A DNA stretch of 64,000 nucleotides, from assembly GCF_003640395.1 (NCBI RefSeq), contig NZ_RBZQ01000004.1:62001-126000 (forward strand). Direction: 5' to 3'. Shown here in pieces: positions 51,726-62,559 of this stretch. Source of the stretch: Stutzerimonas urumqiensis (GTDB lineage: Bacteria > Pseudomonadota > Gammaproteobacteria > Pseudomonadales > Pseudomonadaceae). Made by a program: the position numbers and the translations under genes. Numbering within the stretch: the first letter of the stretch is position 1; each line of letters opens with the position of its first letter. The notes under the pieces are model-generated. The model made no database searches. It was given only the letters and a program-made list of their open reading frames with translations, and was not told the origin of the DNA.

Positions 51726-52247
51726 ATGCCATCGAACAAGCATCCCGAACGCCGCCTTGCCCTTGGTGTTTGTCTTCTTGCCGCAGCCCAGTGGCTGGCC
51801 TTGCCCGCGTATGCCGATACGAAGAAGGTTTTCGGCTGGGTCGAAGAGGGCCTGGTATTTCCTGACAAGGTAGCCACCAAGTTCAAGCTCGATACCGGCG
51901 CGCTGACGTCGTCGATTCACGCCGAGAATATCGAGCGGTTCGAGAAAGACGGCGAGGACTGGGTGCGCTTCACATTGGAGCTCGACGATATCGATACGGA
52001 AGAGGAGGTCGAAAATCGCATAGAGCGCAAGCTGGTGCGCGATCTGACCGTCCGTGGCGCCGCCGGTGCGGAGGATCGTCCGGTGGTCATGATGAAAATC
52101 TGCCTGGGCGACCAAGTGTTCGAGGAGCAGTTTTCGCTCAATGACCGGGACAAGATGAACTACCCGGTGCTGCTTGGGCGACGGACGCTGGACAAGCTGG
52201 GCCTGGTCGACACGACCAAGACATTCACGGTCGACCCAAGCTGCTAG
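51726..52247 (+). CDS. Exported retropepsin-like (RimK-associated Zn_protease family) protein
   Basis: A 173-residue protein with a signal peptide to about residue 30 (ends PAYA) and a single retropepsin-like domain carrying FKLDTGALTSSIHA, the D-T-G-A aspartic-protease-like motif, and NYPVLLGRRTLDKLG. The family (COG4067) is often called ATP-dependent zinc protease because of its link to ATP-grasp genes, but the fold suggests an aspartyl-protease-like domain; no rimK is adjacent. AGGA lies before the ATG. Function uncertain. Confidence 0.82.
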   Translation: MPSNKHPERRLALGVCLLAAAQWLALPAYADTKKVFGWVEEGLVFPDKVATKFKLDTGALTSSIHAENIERFEKDGEDWVRFTLELDDIDTEEEVENRIERKLVRDLTVRGAAGAEDRPVVMMKICLGDQVFEEQFSLNDRDKMNYPVLLGRRTLDKLGLVDTTKTFTVDPSC

Positions 52248-52396
52248 CCAAGAAGGTGGCAAAAAGGCGTCGGCAGGCTGTAGCGCGTAAGGGTGTAGGC
52301 GTGCCCAGGACGGGCGGGGAGGGACGAGTTGCGGAAAAAATGAGTAGTGCAGAAATGGCAGTGGTTCTGCTTGATCGCTAGAACCCGCGTGGTTAC

Positions 52397-52483
52397 TGGT
52401 GCCCGGAGCCGGGGTCGAACCGGCACGATGTTGCCATCGAGGGATTTTAAGTCCCTTGCGTCTACCGATTTCGCCATCCGGGC
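52397..52483 (-). tRNA. tRNA-Leu (anticodon UAA)
   Basis: An 87-nt class II tRNA on the minus strand, acceptor GCCCGGA/TCCGGGC, anticodon loop CTTAAAA giving TAA, encoded CCA. Oriented against tRNA-Gly and tRNA-Cys 1 kb away. Confidence 0.96.
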
Positions 52484-52605
52484 CAGGAAATGTGCAGGTT
52501 CGGTCTTTGATGCGGGCCGGGACTATAACGAGCTGACCTGCGTCATGCAACAAGGAGGTCAGGCGCCAGCCGCAGGGCCGGCGCCATGGGGCACGGGCGG
52601 CGCGA

Positions 52606-53875
<1,270 letters not shown>

Positions 53876-55309
53876 TTAAAGCGATTGCACCGATGCGTTC
53901 TTCTTCCGTCCGGCAACGACCTCCGGCTGATCCAGCAGGCCACCGCCCAGCGCCTTGTAGATGGCGACGACACCCTGATACAGCGCGACCTCCGCCTGGG
54001 CTTGCGCATCCTCCGCGGCCAGCCGCTCGCGCTCGGCATCCAGCAGCACCAGGTAATCGACGGTACCTTCGCGGTAGCGAATAGCCGCCTGTTCGGCAGC
54101 GGCACGGCTAGCTTCGGATTGGCGGATCAGCGCGAGCAGGCGCTCCTGAACGCGCGCATAGTCGCTGAAGGCGTTGTCCGCCTCTTCCAGGGCGATCAGC
54201 ACCTGTTGTTCGTAGCGGGCCAGCGAGGCGTCGGCGCCGGCCTCTGCCTGGCGCAGCCGAGCGCGCACGCTGCCGAGGTCGAATGCCGGCCAGGTCAGCA
54301 AGGGCGCGACACTCCAGGCGCGCGCGGCGCTCGAACCGATCTGCGAACCGCGCCCGGCGGTGAAGCCGAGAAAGCCAGACAGGCTCACGCGGGGGAACAG
54401 GTCGGCGGTCGCCACGCCGACGTCTGCCGTCGCGGCCGCCAGCTCGCGCTCTGCGGCACGAACGTCAGGCCGACGGCGCAGCAGTTCCGCCGGATCGCCG
54501 ATGGCCAGCTGCTTGGCGATCGCTGGCAGGTCCCGAGGCGCAAGCTCCAGGGCGAGCGAGTCCGGCCGTTGACCGAGCAGTGTCGCCAGGCGATTGCGCG
54601 CGCGCACCTGCTCGGCCTGAAGCGGTGGCAGCGAGGCTTCGGTCGCCGCCAGACGCGCCTCGGCGCGCATGACGTCCAGCTCACTGCCGATACCTGCGTC
54701 GCGCAGTTCAGCCGTCAGTTGCCGGGAAGACCGCTGGTTCTCCAGGTTGGCGCGAGCGATGCGTTCGCGAAGCTGCGCACCGCGCAGGCGACCGTAGGCA
54801 TCGACCAGCTCGGCGATCAGGCTGACCTGCACCTGCTCGAGCTCGGCGCGGGCCTGGCCGATCTGTGCTTCGCTCGATTCGAGCTGACGCTGAATCCGCC
54901 CGAAGAGGTCGATTTCCCAGGCCATGTCGAGGCCCAGGTCATACCGCTCGGCATTGGTGCGCGTATCGCTGAAACCGGGTTGCTGGCCCTTGCCGATCTC
55001 CGCCTCGGCGCGGCTTCCGACCACCGGGAGCCGGTCATTGGCGGTGTCGTCGCGCAACGCGCGAGCCGCTTGCAGGCGCGCAAAGGCGATCCGCAATTCA
55101 CGGTTGCCTTGCAAGGCCTGGGCGACCAGGCGGTCGAGCGTCGGGTCCTCGAACTGTCGCCACCAGGCGGCTTCGAAGCGGCCGTGGTCGAAGCCGGCGG
55201 CCTCGGCGCGAGGCAGCTCGGCCGGTTCCGGCTGCGGCGCCCGGTAGTCCGGGCCGACGACGCAGCCGGCCAGAAGCAATGGCAGCAGCGCAGGTGCAAA
55301 TACCTTCAT
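53876..55309 (-). CDS. oprN: Outer membrane factor of the MexEF efflux pump (OprN type)
   Basis: TolC-like outer-membrane channel of an RND pump. The 477-residue protein starts with a lipoprotein signal MKVFAPALLPLLLAGC (lipobox LAGC) followed by VVGPDYRAP, and holds the two OEP repeats (about 60-255 and 265-460; ELAAATADVGVATADLFPR is a typical segment). Its start overlaps the mexF stop (ATGA). The OprN name rests on its place behind mexEF. Confidence 0.92.
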   Translation of the reverse strand: MKVFAPALLPLLLAGCVVGPDYRAPQPEPAELPRAEAAGFDHGRFEAAWWRQFEDPTLDRLVAQALQGNRELRIAFARLQAARALRDDTANDRLPVVGSRAEAEIGKGQQPGFSDTRTNAERYDLGLDMAWEIDLFGRIQRQLESSEAQIGQARAELEQVQVSLIAELVDAYGRLRGAQLRERIARANLENQRSSRQLTAELRDAGIGSELDVMRAEARLAATEASLPPLQAEQVRARNRLATLLGQRPDSLALELAPRDLPAIAKQLAIGDPAELLRRRPDVRAAERELAAATADVGVATADLFPRVSLSGFLGFTAGRGSQIGSSAARAWSVAPLLTWPAFDLGSVRARLRQAEAGADASLARYEQQVLIALEEADNAFSDYARVQERLLALIRQSEASRAAAEQAAIRYREGTVDYLVLLDAERERLAAEDAQAQAEVALYQGVVAIYKALGGGLLDQPEVVAGRKKNASVQSL

Positions 55310-58300
55310 GCGTGACTCTCCTCGAAGCGTGCGGCCTTGCGCGCCTGGCGCCGTTCGACGAAGGCGCGGATGACCAGATAGAAGACGGGCGTGAGCAGCA
55401 AACCGAAGAAGGTCACGCCGATCATTCCGCTGAACACGGCGACACCCATCGCATGGCGCATTTCGGCACCGGCTCCGGTGGAGAGCACCAGCGGCACCAC
55501 GCCCATGATGAAGGCGAAGCTGGTCATCAGGATCGGGCGCAGACGCAGCCGGCAGGCCTCGAGCACAGCGGCGAGCCGATCCATGCCTTCTTCCTGTTTG
55601 TCCTTGGCGAACTCGACGATGAGGATCGCGTTCTTGCACGCCAGGCCGACGAGCACGATCAGGCCGATCTGGGTGAACACGTTGTTGTCGCTGCCGGCGA
55701 GGATGACGCCGGTGATCGCCGAAAGCAGCGTCATCGGCACGATCAGGATCACCGCGAGCGGCAGGCTCCAGCTCTCGTACTGCGCGGCCAGCACCAGGAA
55801 GGCCAGCAGCACGCACAAGGGGAAGACGAACGCCGCGGTGTTGCCGGCGAGAATCTGCTGGTAGGTGAGCTCGGTCCACTCGTAGGTCATGCCGTTGGGC
55901 AGCTCGGCCTCCAGCAGACGCTCCATCGCCGCCTCGGCCTGGCCGGAGCTGTAGCCCGGTGCCGGCGCGCCGTTGATTTCGGCGGTGATGAAGCCGTTGT
56001 AGTGCATCACGCGGTCAGGGCCGGCCGTGTCGCTGATCTTCACGAAGGTCGACAGCGGAACCATCTCGCCGCGATCGTTACGCACCTTGAGCTGGCCGAT
56101 CTGCTCCGGTGACAGCCGGAACTGCTGATCGGCCTGGACGTTGACCTGGTAGGTACGGCCGAAGCGGTTGAAGTCGTTGGCGTACAGCGAGCCGAGGTAG
56201 ACCTGCATGGTGTCGAAGATGTCGTCGATCGCCACGCCGTGGGTCTTGGCCTTTTCGCGGTCGATGTCGGCATCGATCTGCGGCACGTTGACCTGATAGC
56301 TGGTGAACAGGCCGGCCAGCTCCGGGTAATCGGCGCTCTTGGCGATGACGTTCTGCACCTGCTTGTACAGCTCCTCGTAGCCGAGATTGCCGCGATCCTG
56401 CACCTGCACGCGGAAGCCCCCGATGGTGCCAAGCCCCTGCACGGGCGGCGGCGGGAAGATGGCGATGAAGGCGTCCTGGATCTGCGCGAACTGGCCGTTC
56501 AGGTCCGCTGCGATGGCGTTGGCCGAGAGCGACGGGTCCGTGCGCTGATCGAAGGGCTTGAGCGGGGTGAAGACGATGCCGCTGTTCGGGCTGTTGGTGA
56601 AGCCGTTGATCGACAGCCCGGGGAAGGCCACGGTGTTCTCCACGCCGGGATGCTTGCCGGCGATCTCCGACATGCGCTTGATCACGTCCTCGGTGCGATC
56701 CAGCGTGGCGGCGTCCGGCAGCTGGGCGAAGGCGACCAGGTACTGCTTGTCCTGCTGCGGGACGAAGCCGGTCGGCGTGGTGGCGAAGCCCAGGTAGCCC
56801 AGCCCGACCAGCCCGACGTAGAGCACCAGGGCGATGCCGCTGCCGCGCAACACGCGACGGACCACGCTGACATAGCCATGGCTGGCGCGATCGAACACGC
56901 GGTTGAACGGCCCGAACAACCAGCGGCCGAACAGGCGATCCAGCAGCCGCGAGAAACCGTCCTTCGGCGCATCGTGCGAGCGCAGCAGCGCCGCCGCCAG
57001 CGCGGGCGAGAGCGTGAGCGAGTTGAATGCCGAGATCACCGTCGAGATGGCGATGGTCAGCGCGAACTGCTGGTAGAACTGGCCTGTCAGGCCGGAGATG
57101 AAGGCGGTTGGCACGAACACGGCGCACAGCACCAGCGCGGTCGCGATGATCGGTCCGGTCACTTCCTTCATCGCCTGCTTGGTGGCTTCGACCGGCGACT
57201 TGCCGAGCCCGATGTTTCGCTCGACGTTTTCCACCACGACGATGGCGTCGTCCACCACGATGCCGATCGCCAGCACCAGGCCGAACAGCGACAGCGCGTT
57301 GAGCGAGAAGCCGAACAGATGCATCACGGCGAAGGTACCGATCAGCGACACCGGCACGGCCGCCAGCGGGATGATCGACGCGCGCCAGGTCTGCAGGAAC
57401 AGGATCACCACCAGCACCACCAGCACGATGGCCTCGATCAGGGTATGCACCACCGCCTCGATGGAGCCGCGCACGAAGATGGTCGGGTCGTAGACGATTT
57501 CGTAGTCGACGCCTTGCGGGAAGCTCTGCTTGAGCTCGGCCATCCGCTCGCGCACCAGGTCCGAGATGGCGATGGCGTTCGAGCCCGGGCTCTGGAAGAT
57601 CGGGATGGCGACCGCCGGCTGGTTGTTCAGCAGCGAGCGCAGGGCGTACTGGCTGGAGCCGAGCTCGATGCGAGCGATGTCCTTCAGGCGGGTGATGGCA
57701 CCGTCCGGGTCGGCCCGCACGATGATGTTCTCGAATTCCTCTTCGGTGACAAGTCGGCCCTGGGCATTGATCGACAGCTGGAAGCTGTTGCCGCCATCGA
57801 CCGGCGGCGCGCCGAGCGAGCCGGCCGCGACCTGGCGGTTCTGCTCACGGATGGCGTTCACCACATCCATCGCGGTGAGGTTGCGCGAGGCGACCTGGTT
57901 CGGGTCGAGCCAGACGCGCAGCGAGTAGTCGCCGAGGCCGAACAGCTGGACGTCGCCCACGCCTTCGAGTCGTGCCAGCTCGTCCTTGACGTTGATCGCC
58001 GCGTAGTTTGACAGGTAGAGCATGTCGTAGCGCTCGTCCGGCGAGGTCAGGTGCACCACCATCGTCAGGTCGGGCGAGGCCTTGTCGACCGTCACACCCA
58101 GGCGCTGGACCTCGGTGGGCAGGGTCGGCATGGTCCGGGTGACGCGGTTCTGCACCTGCACCTGCGCGGTATCCAGGTCGGTGCCGAGCGCGAAGGTGAT
58201 GGTCAGCTTGAGCTTGCCGTCGGCCGTTGCCTGCGACGACATGTAGAGCATGCCCTCGACGCCGACGATGGCCTGTTCGAGCGGCGAGGCGACCGTCTCG

Positions 58301-58479
58301 CCGATCACCTTGGGATTGGCGCCGGGGAAGTTCGCCTGCACCACCACGGTCGGCGGCACGACTTCGGGGTATTCGCTGATCGGCAACTGGAACAGCGAGA
58401 TGGCGCCGCCGATCAGGATGATCAGCGAGAGCACGGCGGCAAAGATCGGCCGCAGGATGAAGAACTGGGAAAAGTTCAT
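55306..58479 (-). CDS. mexF: RND multidrug efflux transporter MexF
   Basis: Proton-driven inner-membrane pump of the HAE1 group. In 1057 residues it has the usual twelve membrane helices and two large periplasmic loops, with the proton-relay Asp pair in GIVVDDAIVVVENVERN (near 407), FGFSLNALSLFGLVLA before it, and GLACKNAILIVEFAKD in the second half. The sequence is very close to P. aeruginosa MexF as I know it, which exports chloramphenicol, quinolones and trimethoprim. Follows mexE by 92 bases and overlaps oprN. Confidence 0.96.
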   Translation of the reverse strand: MNFSQFFILRPIFAAVLSLIILIGGAISLFQLPISEYPEVVPPTVVVQANFPGANPKVIGETVASPLEQAIVGVEGMLYMSSQATADGKLKLTITFALGTDLDTAQVQVQNRVTRTMPTLPTEVQRLGVTVDKASPDLTMVVHLTSPDERYDMLYLSNYAAINVKDELARLEGVGDVQLFGLGDYSLRVWLDPNQVASRNLTAMDVVNAIREQNRQVAAGSLGAPPVDGGNSFQLSINAQGRLVTEEEFENIIVRADPDGAITRLKDIARIELGSSQYALRSLLNNQPAVAIPIFQSPGSNAIAISDLVRERMAELKQSFPQGVDYEIVYDPTIFVRGSIEAVVHTLIEAIVLVVLVVILFLQTWRASIIPLAAVPVSLIGTFAVMHLFGFSLNALSLFGLVLAIGIVVDDAIVVVENVERNIGLGKSPVEATKQAMKEVTGPIIATALVLCAVFVPTAFISGLTGQFYQQFALTIAISTVISAFNSLTLSPALAAALLRSHDAPKDGFSRLLDRLFGRWLFGPFNRVFDRASHGYVSVVRRVLRGSGIALVLYVGLVGLGYLGFATTPTGFVPQQDKQYLVAFAQLPDAATLDRTEDVIKRMSEIAGKHPGVENTVAFPGLSINGFTNSPNSGIVFTPLKPFDQRTDPSLSANAIAADLNGQFAQIQDAFIAIFPPPPVQGLGTIGGFRVQVQDRGNLGYEELYKQVQNVIAKSADYPELAGLFTSYQVNVPQIDADIDREKAKTHGVAIDDIFDTMQVYLGSLYANDFNRFGRTYQVNVQADQQFRLSPEQIGQLKVRNDRGEMVPLSTFVKISDTAGPDRVMHYNGFITAEINGAPAPGYSSGQAEAAMERLLEAELPNGMTYEWTELTYQQILAGNTAAFVFPLCVLLAFLVLAAQYESWSLPLAVILIVPMTLLSAITGVILAGSDNNVFTQIGLIVLVGLACKNAILIVEFAKDKQEEGMDRLAAVLEACRLRLRPILMTSFAFIMGVVPLVLSTGAGAEMRHAMGVAVFSGMIGVTFFGLLLTPVFYLVIRAFVERRQARKAARFEESHA

Positions 58480-58571
58480 CGGGACATTCCTTCGTGACGC
58501 TCGGCAAGGGGTGTCCTGTCCCGCCTGGCGGGGCGGGATGGACAGGGCTCGGTTGGCTTGGAGGTTGCTGA

Positions 58572-59798
58572 TCAGCTACGCGGACTGTCGCCTGCCTGGC
58601 GCTGCGCGAGGCTGGTGTTGGCGAGCTCGACGGCCTTTCGCTGGCGGGCCAGCGCGGCAAGGGTTTCATCGCTCGCCATCGGCACCGGCTCGGCTTGCAC
58701 CGGCATGCCCGGACGCACCCGCTGCAGGCCGTTGACGACGATGCGATCGCTCGGCGCCAGGCCGTCACGCACGATGCGCAGCCCCTCGAGCTTCGGGCCG
58801 AGCGTGACGGCGCGGTAGTCGAGCGTGCCGTCGTCCTTGAGCACCAGGACGAACTTCTTGCCCAGGTCGGTGCCGACGGCCTCGTCCTGGATCAGCATGG
58901 CGTCGTAGGTCGCGCTGCCGACCAGCTTCAGCCGGGCATACAGGCCGGGCGTGAACAGGCCTTCGCGGTTATCGAAGACGGCCCGGCCGCGGATGGTGCC
59001 GGTGCGGGGGTCGACATGGTTGTCCATGAAATCCATGTGGCCCAGGTGCGGGTGGCCCTGTTCGTCGGTCAGCCCGAGGTAGACCGGGGTCTCCTGGCCG
59101 CGATCGCCCTGGCGTGCGAGGTCCCGGTACTTGAGGTAGATGCGCTCGTCCGCCTCGAAGTAGGCGTACACCTTGTCGGTGGAGACGAGGCTGGTGAGCA
59201 GCGTTTCACCGGCATTGACCAGATTGCCGGCGGTCACCTCGGCACGCCCGACCTGACCATCGATCGGTGCGGTGATGCGGGTGAAGGACAGGTCGAGCCG
59301 GGCCGATTCGAGCTGGGCCTCGATGGCCGCGACCTGCGCCCGCGCTTCCTGAGCGGCGCTCACGCGCGCCTCGGCCAGTTCGGCGGAGATCGCATTGCGC
59401 TCACGCAGCCGCTGGCCGCGCTCGGCCTCGCTGGCGGTGCGCCGCTGTTGCGCGCGCGCCTGGCTCAGCAGCGCTTCGAGTCGCTTGACCTCGGCCTGGA
59501 ACGGCCGCGCATCGATCTGGAAGAGCAGGTCGCCCTTGCGCACGCGCGAGCCTTCCTCGAAGGAAACCCGGTCGATGTAGCCGGATACGCGCGGTCGCAG
59601 CTCGACCGTTTCGGGCGCCTCCAGCCGGCCGGTGACTTCGTCCCACTCGACGACCGGCTGCTGGATGACCTGGGCGACGCTGACGGCCGGTGCCGGCGGT
59701 GCGCTTTGCGCCTGCTCGGTCTTGGGGTCGCACGCCGCCAGCACCAGGGCGACCAGGGCGATGAAGGGAAGTTGCAGGGGCTTGAGTGACTGATCCAT
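58572..59798 (-). CDS. mexE: RND efflux periplasmic adaptor MexE
   Basis: Membrane fusion protein that links MexF to the outer-membrane channel. The 408-residue protein has a lipoprotein signal (LPFIALVALVLAAC, lipobox LAAC), a split barrel-sandwich/lipoyl domain (VELRPRVSGYIDRVSF at about 65-80 and LSFTRITAPIDGQVGRAEV further on), a coiled-coil hairpin at about 100-165 and the beta-barrel domain. The start MDQSLKPLQ is used because the lipoprotein signal begins there. A nod-box-like operator lies 90 bp upstream. Confidence 0.94.
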   Translation of the reverse strand: MDQSLKPLQLPFIALVALVLAACDPKTEQAQSAPPAPAVSVAQVIQQPVVEWDEVTGRLEAPETVELRPRVSGYIDRVSFEEGSRVRKGDLLFQIDARPFQAEVKRLEALLSQARAQQRRTASEAERGQRLRERNAISAELAEARVSAAQEARAQVAAIEAQLESARLDLSFTRITAPIDGQVGRAEVTAGNLVNAGETLLTSLVSTDKVYAYFEADERIYLKYRDLARQGDRGQETPVYLGLTDEQGHPHLGHMDFMDNHVDPRTGTIRGRAVFDNREGLFTPGLYARLKLVGSATYDAMLIQDEAVGTDLGKKFVLVLKDDGTLDYRAVTLGPKLEGLRIVRDGLAPSDRIVVNGLQRVRPGMPVQAEPVPMASDETLAALARQRKAVELANTSLAQRQAGDSPRS

Positions 59799-59887
59799 GT
59801 GGGCTCCGCAGGTCAAAGGGGACTCGACGATGGCGGGAGTGTGCGAGCGCGATCGCTCGGGTTCGAATCGAACGAGACGAAGGTAAC

Positions 59888-59904
59888 TATCAGTGGCGCT
59901 GATA
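59888..59904 (-). promoter_or_regulatory. nod-box-like MexT operator upstream of mexE
   Basis: TATCAG-TGGCG-CTGATA is a perfect inverted repeat that fits the ATC-N9-GAT nod-box form of LysR regulators. It lies 90 bp upstream of mexE, with the MexT-like gene next door. A second smaller inverted repeat, GTTCG-AAT-CGAAC (59861-59873), is closer to mexE. Confidence 0.75.
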
Positions 59905-60079
59905 ATCCCCGCATGGCAGGACGGGCGGCGCGGAAACGGGCCGTCGGCCGGCGGCCGTCAGGTCCATGCTCGTTGCGAGCCAACGCTGGCGCTGCCCGCG
60001 ATCCTCGATTTCAGGCGGTCCAGGCCACACGCGATGCGCCGCAACAAGCCCCTGCAACCTGCCATGGGAGGACCCGGCC

Positions 60080-60214
60080 ATGAGCAAAGGAATGGACAGC
60101 AAGAAGAAGGTGATGAAGAAGCCGCTGAAAAGCGCTCAGGAGAAGCGCGCGGCCAAGCGCGCGAAGAAGGCGGGCACAGGCTCCGCGGCGGGAATACACG
60201 CCGCAACCCGCTGA
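60080..60214 (+). CDS. Small lysine-rich basic protein
   Basis: A 44-residue protein starting MSKGMDSKKKVMKKPLKS, with a run of Lys, Arg and Ala that ends in a short non-charged tail. GGAGG lies eight bases before the ATG and a strong terminator follows 13 bases after the stop, so it looks like a complete gene. Similar tiny Lys-rich proteins beginning MSKGM occur in many proteobacteria; function unknown. It lies on the opposite strand between mexT and mexE. Confidence 0.72.
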   Translation: MSKGMDSKKKVMKKPLKSAQEKRAAKRAKKAGTGSAAGIHAATR

Positions 60215-60226
60215 ACGATCGATTGA

Positions 60227-60259
60227 CGACGCCCCGTCCGGCCTGGCCGGGGCGTCGTT
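60227..60259 (+). terminator. Terminator after the small basic-protein gene
   Basis: CGACGCCCCG and CGGGGCGTCG form a perfect 10-bp stem around a loop that can itself pair (CCGG/CTGG region), followed by TT. It lies between the small gene and the mexT stop and may serve both strands. Confidence 0.7.
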
Positions 60260-60289
60260 CTGTCCATTGGTATCGCGCGGCCTGTATGC

Positions 60290-61207
60290 CTAGAGGCTGT
60301 CCGGGTCGCCGACGAACATCTGAATGCGTGAGCGCAGCCAGCGTTCGGCGGGGTCGTTGTCCTGCGCGCCACGCCAGGCCATCGACAGCTCGAAATCCTG
60401 GCTGGTCTTGAACGGCAGGGGCTCGGCCCGCACGCCGCCCATCGCCGCGAGCGCGGTGGCGGCATAGTCCGGCACGGTCGCGATAATGTCGGTCCCGGCC
60501 AGCAGGCTGCCCAGGCCATTGAATTGCGGCACTGCCAGCACGACCTTGCGCCGACAGCCATGCAGGGCCAGCTCGTCGTCGATATAGCCGTTCAGATCGC
60601 CGGCGAAGGACACCATCGCATGCGGCCGCGAGCAGTAGTCCTCCATGCTCAGCGGACCGGGAATCGAATCGGCGCGCAGCAGCATCGGCGTCGGACGGCG
60701 CAAGACCTTGCGCTTGGCGTTGGCCGGCAGGTCGTCGGTGTAGCTGACGCCCACCGAAATCTCGCCCGAGGCCAACAGGCTCGGCATCAGCAGGTAGTTG
60801 GCGCGCCGCACCACCAGGACGACTCCGGGCGCTTCGGCACGCAGACGGCGCAGCAGGGGCGGCAGCAGGGCGAATTCGACCTCATCGGTCAGGCCGATGC
60901 GGAACACCAGCTCGCTCGTGGCCGGGTCGAAGGTGGAGGCCCGGCTGATGGCCGTCGAGATCGAATCCAGCGCCGGCGAGAGGAGGGTGAAGATTTCCTG
61001 GGCGCGCGCCGTCGGCTCCATGCTGCGCCCGGTGCGCACGAATAGCGGATCGTCGAATAGCGAGCGCAACCGCGCGAGCGCCGCGCTGATGGCCGGCTGG
61101 CCGAGAAAGAGCTTTTCCGCCGCCCGGGTCACGCTGCGCTCGTGCATCAGCGTCTCGAACACGATCAGCAGGTTCAGGTCCACGCGGCGAAGATCGTTGC
61201 GGTTCAT
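60290..61207 (-). CDS. mexT: LysR-family regulator MexT
   Basis: Activator of mexEF-oprN. The 305-residue protein has an N-terminal winged helix-turn-helix (about 8-67, TRAAEKLFLGQPAISAALARLR) and a LysR substrate domain. The sequence and its place between mexS and mexE match P. aeruginosa MexT. The reading frame is intact, so the regulator should be functional. Starts MNRNDLRRVDLNLL. Transcribed towards mexE and divergent from mexS. Confidence 0.92.
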   Translation of the reverse strand: MNRNDLRRVDLNLLIVFETLMHERSVTRAAEKLFLGQPAISAALARLRSLFDDPLFVRTGRSMEPTARAQEIFTLLSPALDSISTAISRASTFDPATSELVFRIGLTDEVEFALLPPLLRRLRAEAPGVVLVVRRANYLLMPSLLASGEISVGVSYTDDLPANAKRKVLRRPTPMLLRADSIPGPLSMEDYCSRPHAMVSFAGDLNGYIDDELALHGCRRKVVLAVPQFNGLGSLLAGTDIIATVPDYAATALAAMGGVRAEPLPFKTSQDFELSMAWRGAQDNDPAERWLRSRIQMFVGDPDSL

Positions 61208-61446
61208 CCTGGCTCGTCCGTTGCGGTTCGGTTATCGGTTTCGGGTGGCTGGCGGCATTCTAGCCCTGCGCAGCGGTCGGACACATGAACATTCCTGCGA
61301 CGCGCTTGCACAGCCCTGCACCGATACATACAGCCTTTCATCATCGGCACGAATGGCCACTATCGAGGCGGAGTGGGGTCCTATGGCTGGAGTTGTACCG
61401 GTCATGGGGATAGAGTCCCCGCCATTGAAGTAAGTGAGGGGTTGCG

Positions 61447-62463
61447 ATGTCCCGCATCATCCGTTTTCACCAATTCGGGCCGGCCGACGTGCTGCGCCTC
61501 GAACAGCGCGAGGCGCCGGTAGCCGGCCCGGGCGAGGTTCAGATCGCGGTTCAGGCCATCGGCGTGAGCTGGAACGACGTGCTCTGGCGCCAGGACCTGG
61601 CGCCGCGCCATCCGCGCCTGCCGGCTGGGCTGGGCAGCGAAGTGGCCGGCGAGGTGCTGGCGGTGGGCGACGGCGTCAGCGGCTTCGCGCCGGGCGATCG
61701 CGTGGCCAGTTTTCCGGCCCACGATCCGAATGCCTATCCGCTTTATGCGGATTGTGTCGTGCTGCCGCAGACCTCGCTCGTACGCTACCCCGACGTGCTC
61801 GATGCCGCCGGGGCCTGCGTGCACTACACGCCGATGCTGCTGGCCTACTTCGCCTTCGCCGAGCTGGCGCGCCTGGAACCCGGCCAGCGCGTGCTGGTGA
61901 CCGGGGCCAACCTGTGCGCGGGGCCGTCGATCGTACAGATGGCGCGAGCGCTGGGCGGGCAGGTGATCGCCACCTGCGCCAGCGAATCGGAGCGCGACTT
62001 CCTGCGCGAGCTGGGTGCCGAGCGCGTGATCGTCACCGAAGAAGAAGACCTGGTCACGCGGGTCCAGAAGCTCACCGAGGGGCGGGGTGTCGACGTCGTG
62101 CTCGACGGCTGTGGCGGCTCGCAGATGAAGCTGCTCGGCGAGGTGATCGCGCCGCGCGGCAAGCTGATTCTCTATGGTCTCAGTGGCGGCAATGAAACGG
62201 CCCTGCCGGCCTGTGCGGCCTTCGAGAAGAACTTCAAGTTCTTCATCCATTGCCTGTGCGACTTCACCGGGCAGCCGGACATGGGCATCGAGCAGGATCG
62301 GCGCGCCGTCGAAGCCGCGCTGATGCGCATCAACCAGCTCACCGCAGACCGGCTGCTGGTGCCGCGCGTCGAACGCGTCTTTCCGCTCGAACAAGCGGCC
62401 GAAGCCCATCGACAGGTCGAAAGCGGCCACCCGCGCGGCCGTATCGTACTGAGCACGAGCTGA
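61447..62463 (+). CDS. mexS: Zinc-type alcohol dehydrogenase-like oxidoreductase MexS
   Basis: Medium-chain quinone-oxidoreductase-like protein of 338 residues. It has a GroES-like N-terminal domain (GVSWNDVLWRQ and GLGSEVAGEVLAVG) and a Rossmann domain with VTGANLCAGPS at the cofactor site and a long C-terminal part with LYGLSGGNE. In P. aeruginosa, loss of MexS activates MexT and the pump, so it is thought to clear a toxic electrophile or metabolite. Divergent from mexT across 239 bp, the same layout as in P. aeruginosa. Confidence 0.88.
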   Translation: MSRIIRFHQFGPADVLRLEQREAPVAGPGEVQIAVQAIGVSWNDVLWRQDLAPRHPRLPAGLGSEVAGEVLAVGDGVSGFAPGDRVASFPAHDPNAYPLYADCVVLPQTSLVRYPDVLDAAGACVHYTPMLLAYFAFAELARLEPGQRVLVTGANLCAGPSIVQMARALGGQVIATCASESERDFLRELGAERVIVTEEEDLVTRVQKLTEGRGVDVVLDGCGGSQMKLLGEVIAPRGKLILYGLSGGNETALPACAAFEKNFKFFIHCLCDFTGQPDMGIEQDRRAVEAALMRINQLTADRLLVPRVERVFPLEQAAEAHRQVESGHPRGRIVLSTS

Positions 62464-62559
62464 GGCGCTGGCGCGGCGCCTCTCATCAGCGCAGAGAAAC
62501 TTTCGCGACGCCGTGCCAGTCCTCCGAAGACAGCTTTCAGCCACGTTTTCGGAGGACAC

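Noticed and set aside
61208..61446. Second nod box in the mexT-mexS gap
   Set aside because: No ATC-N9-GAT arrangement was found on inspection.
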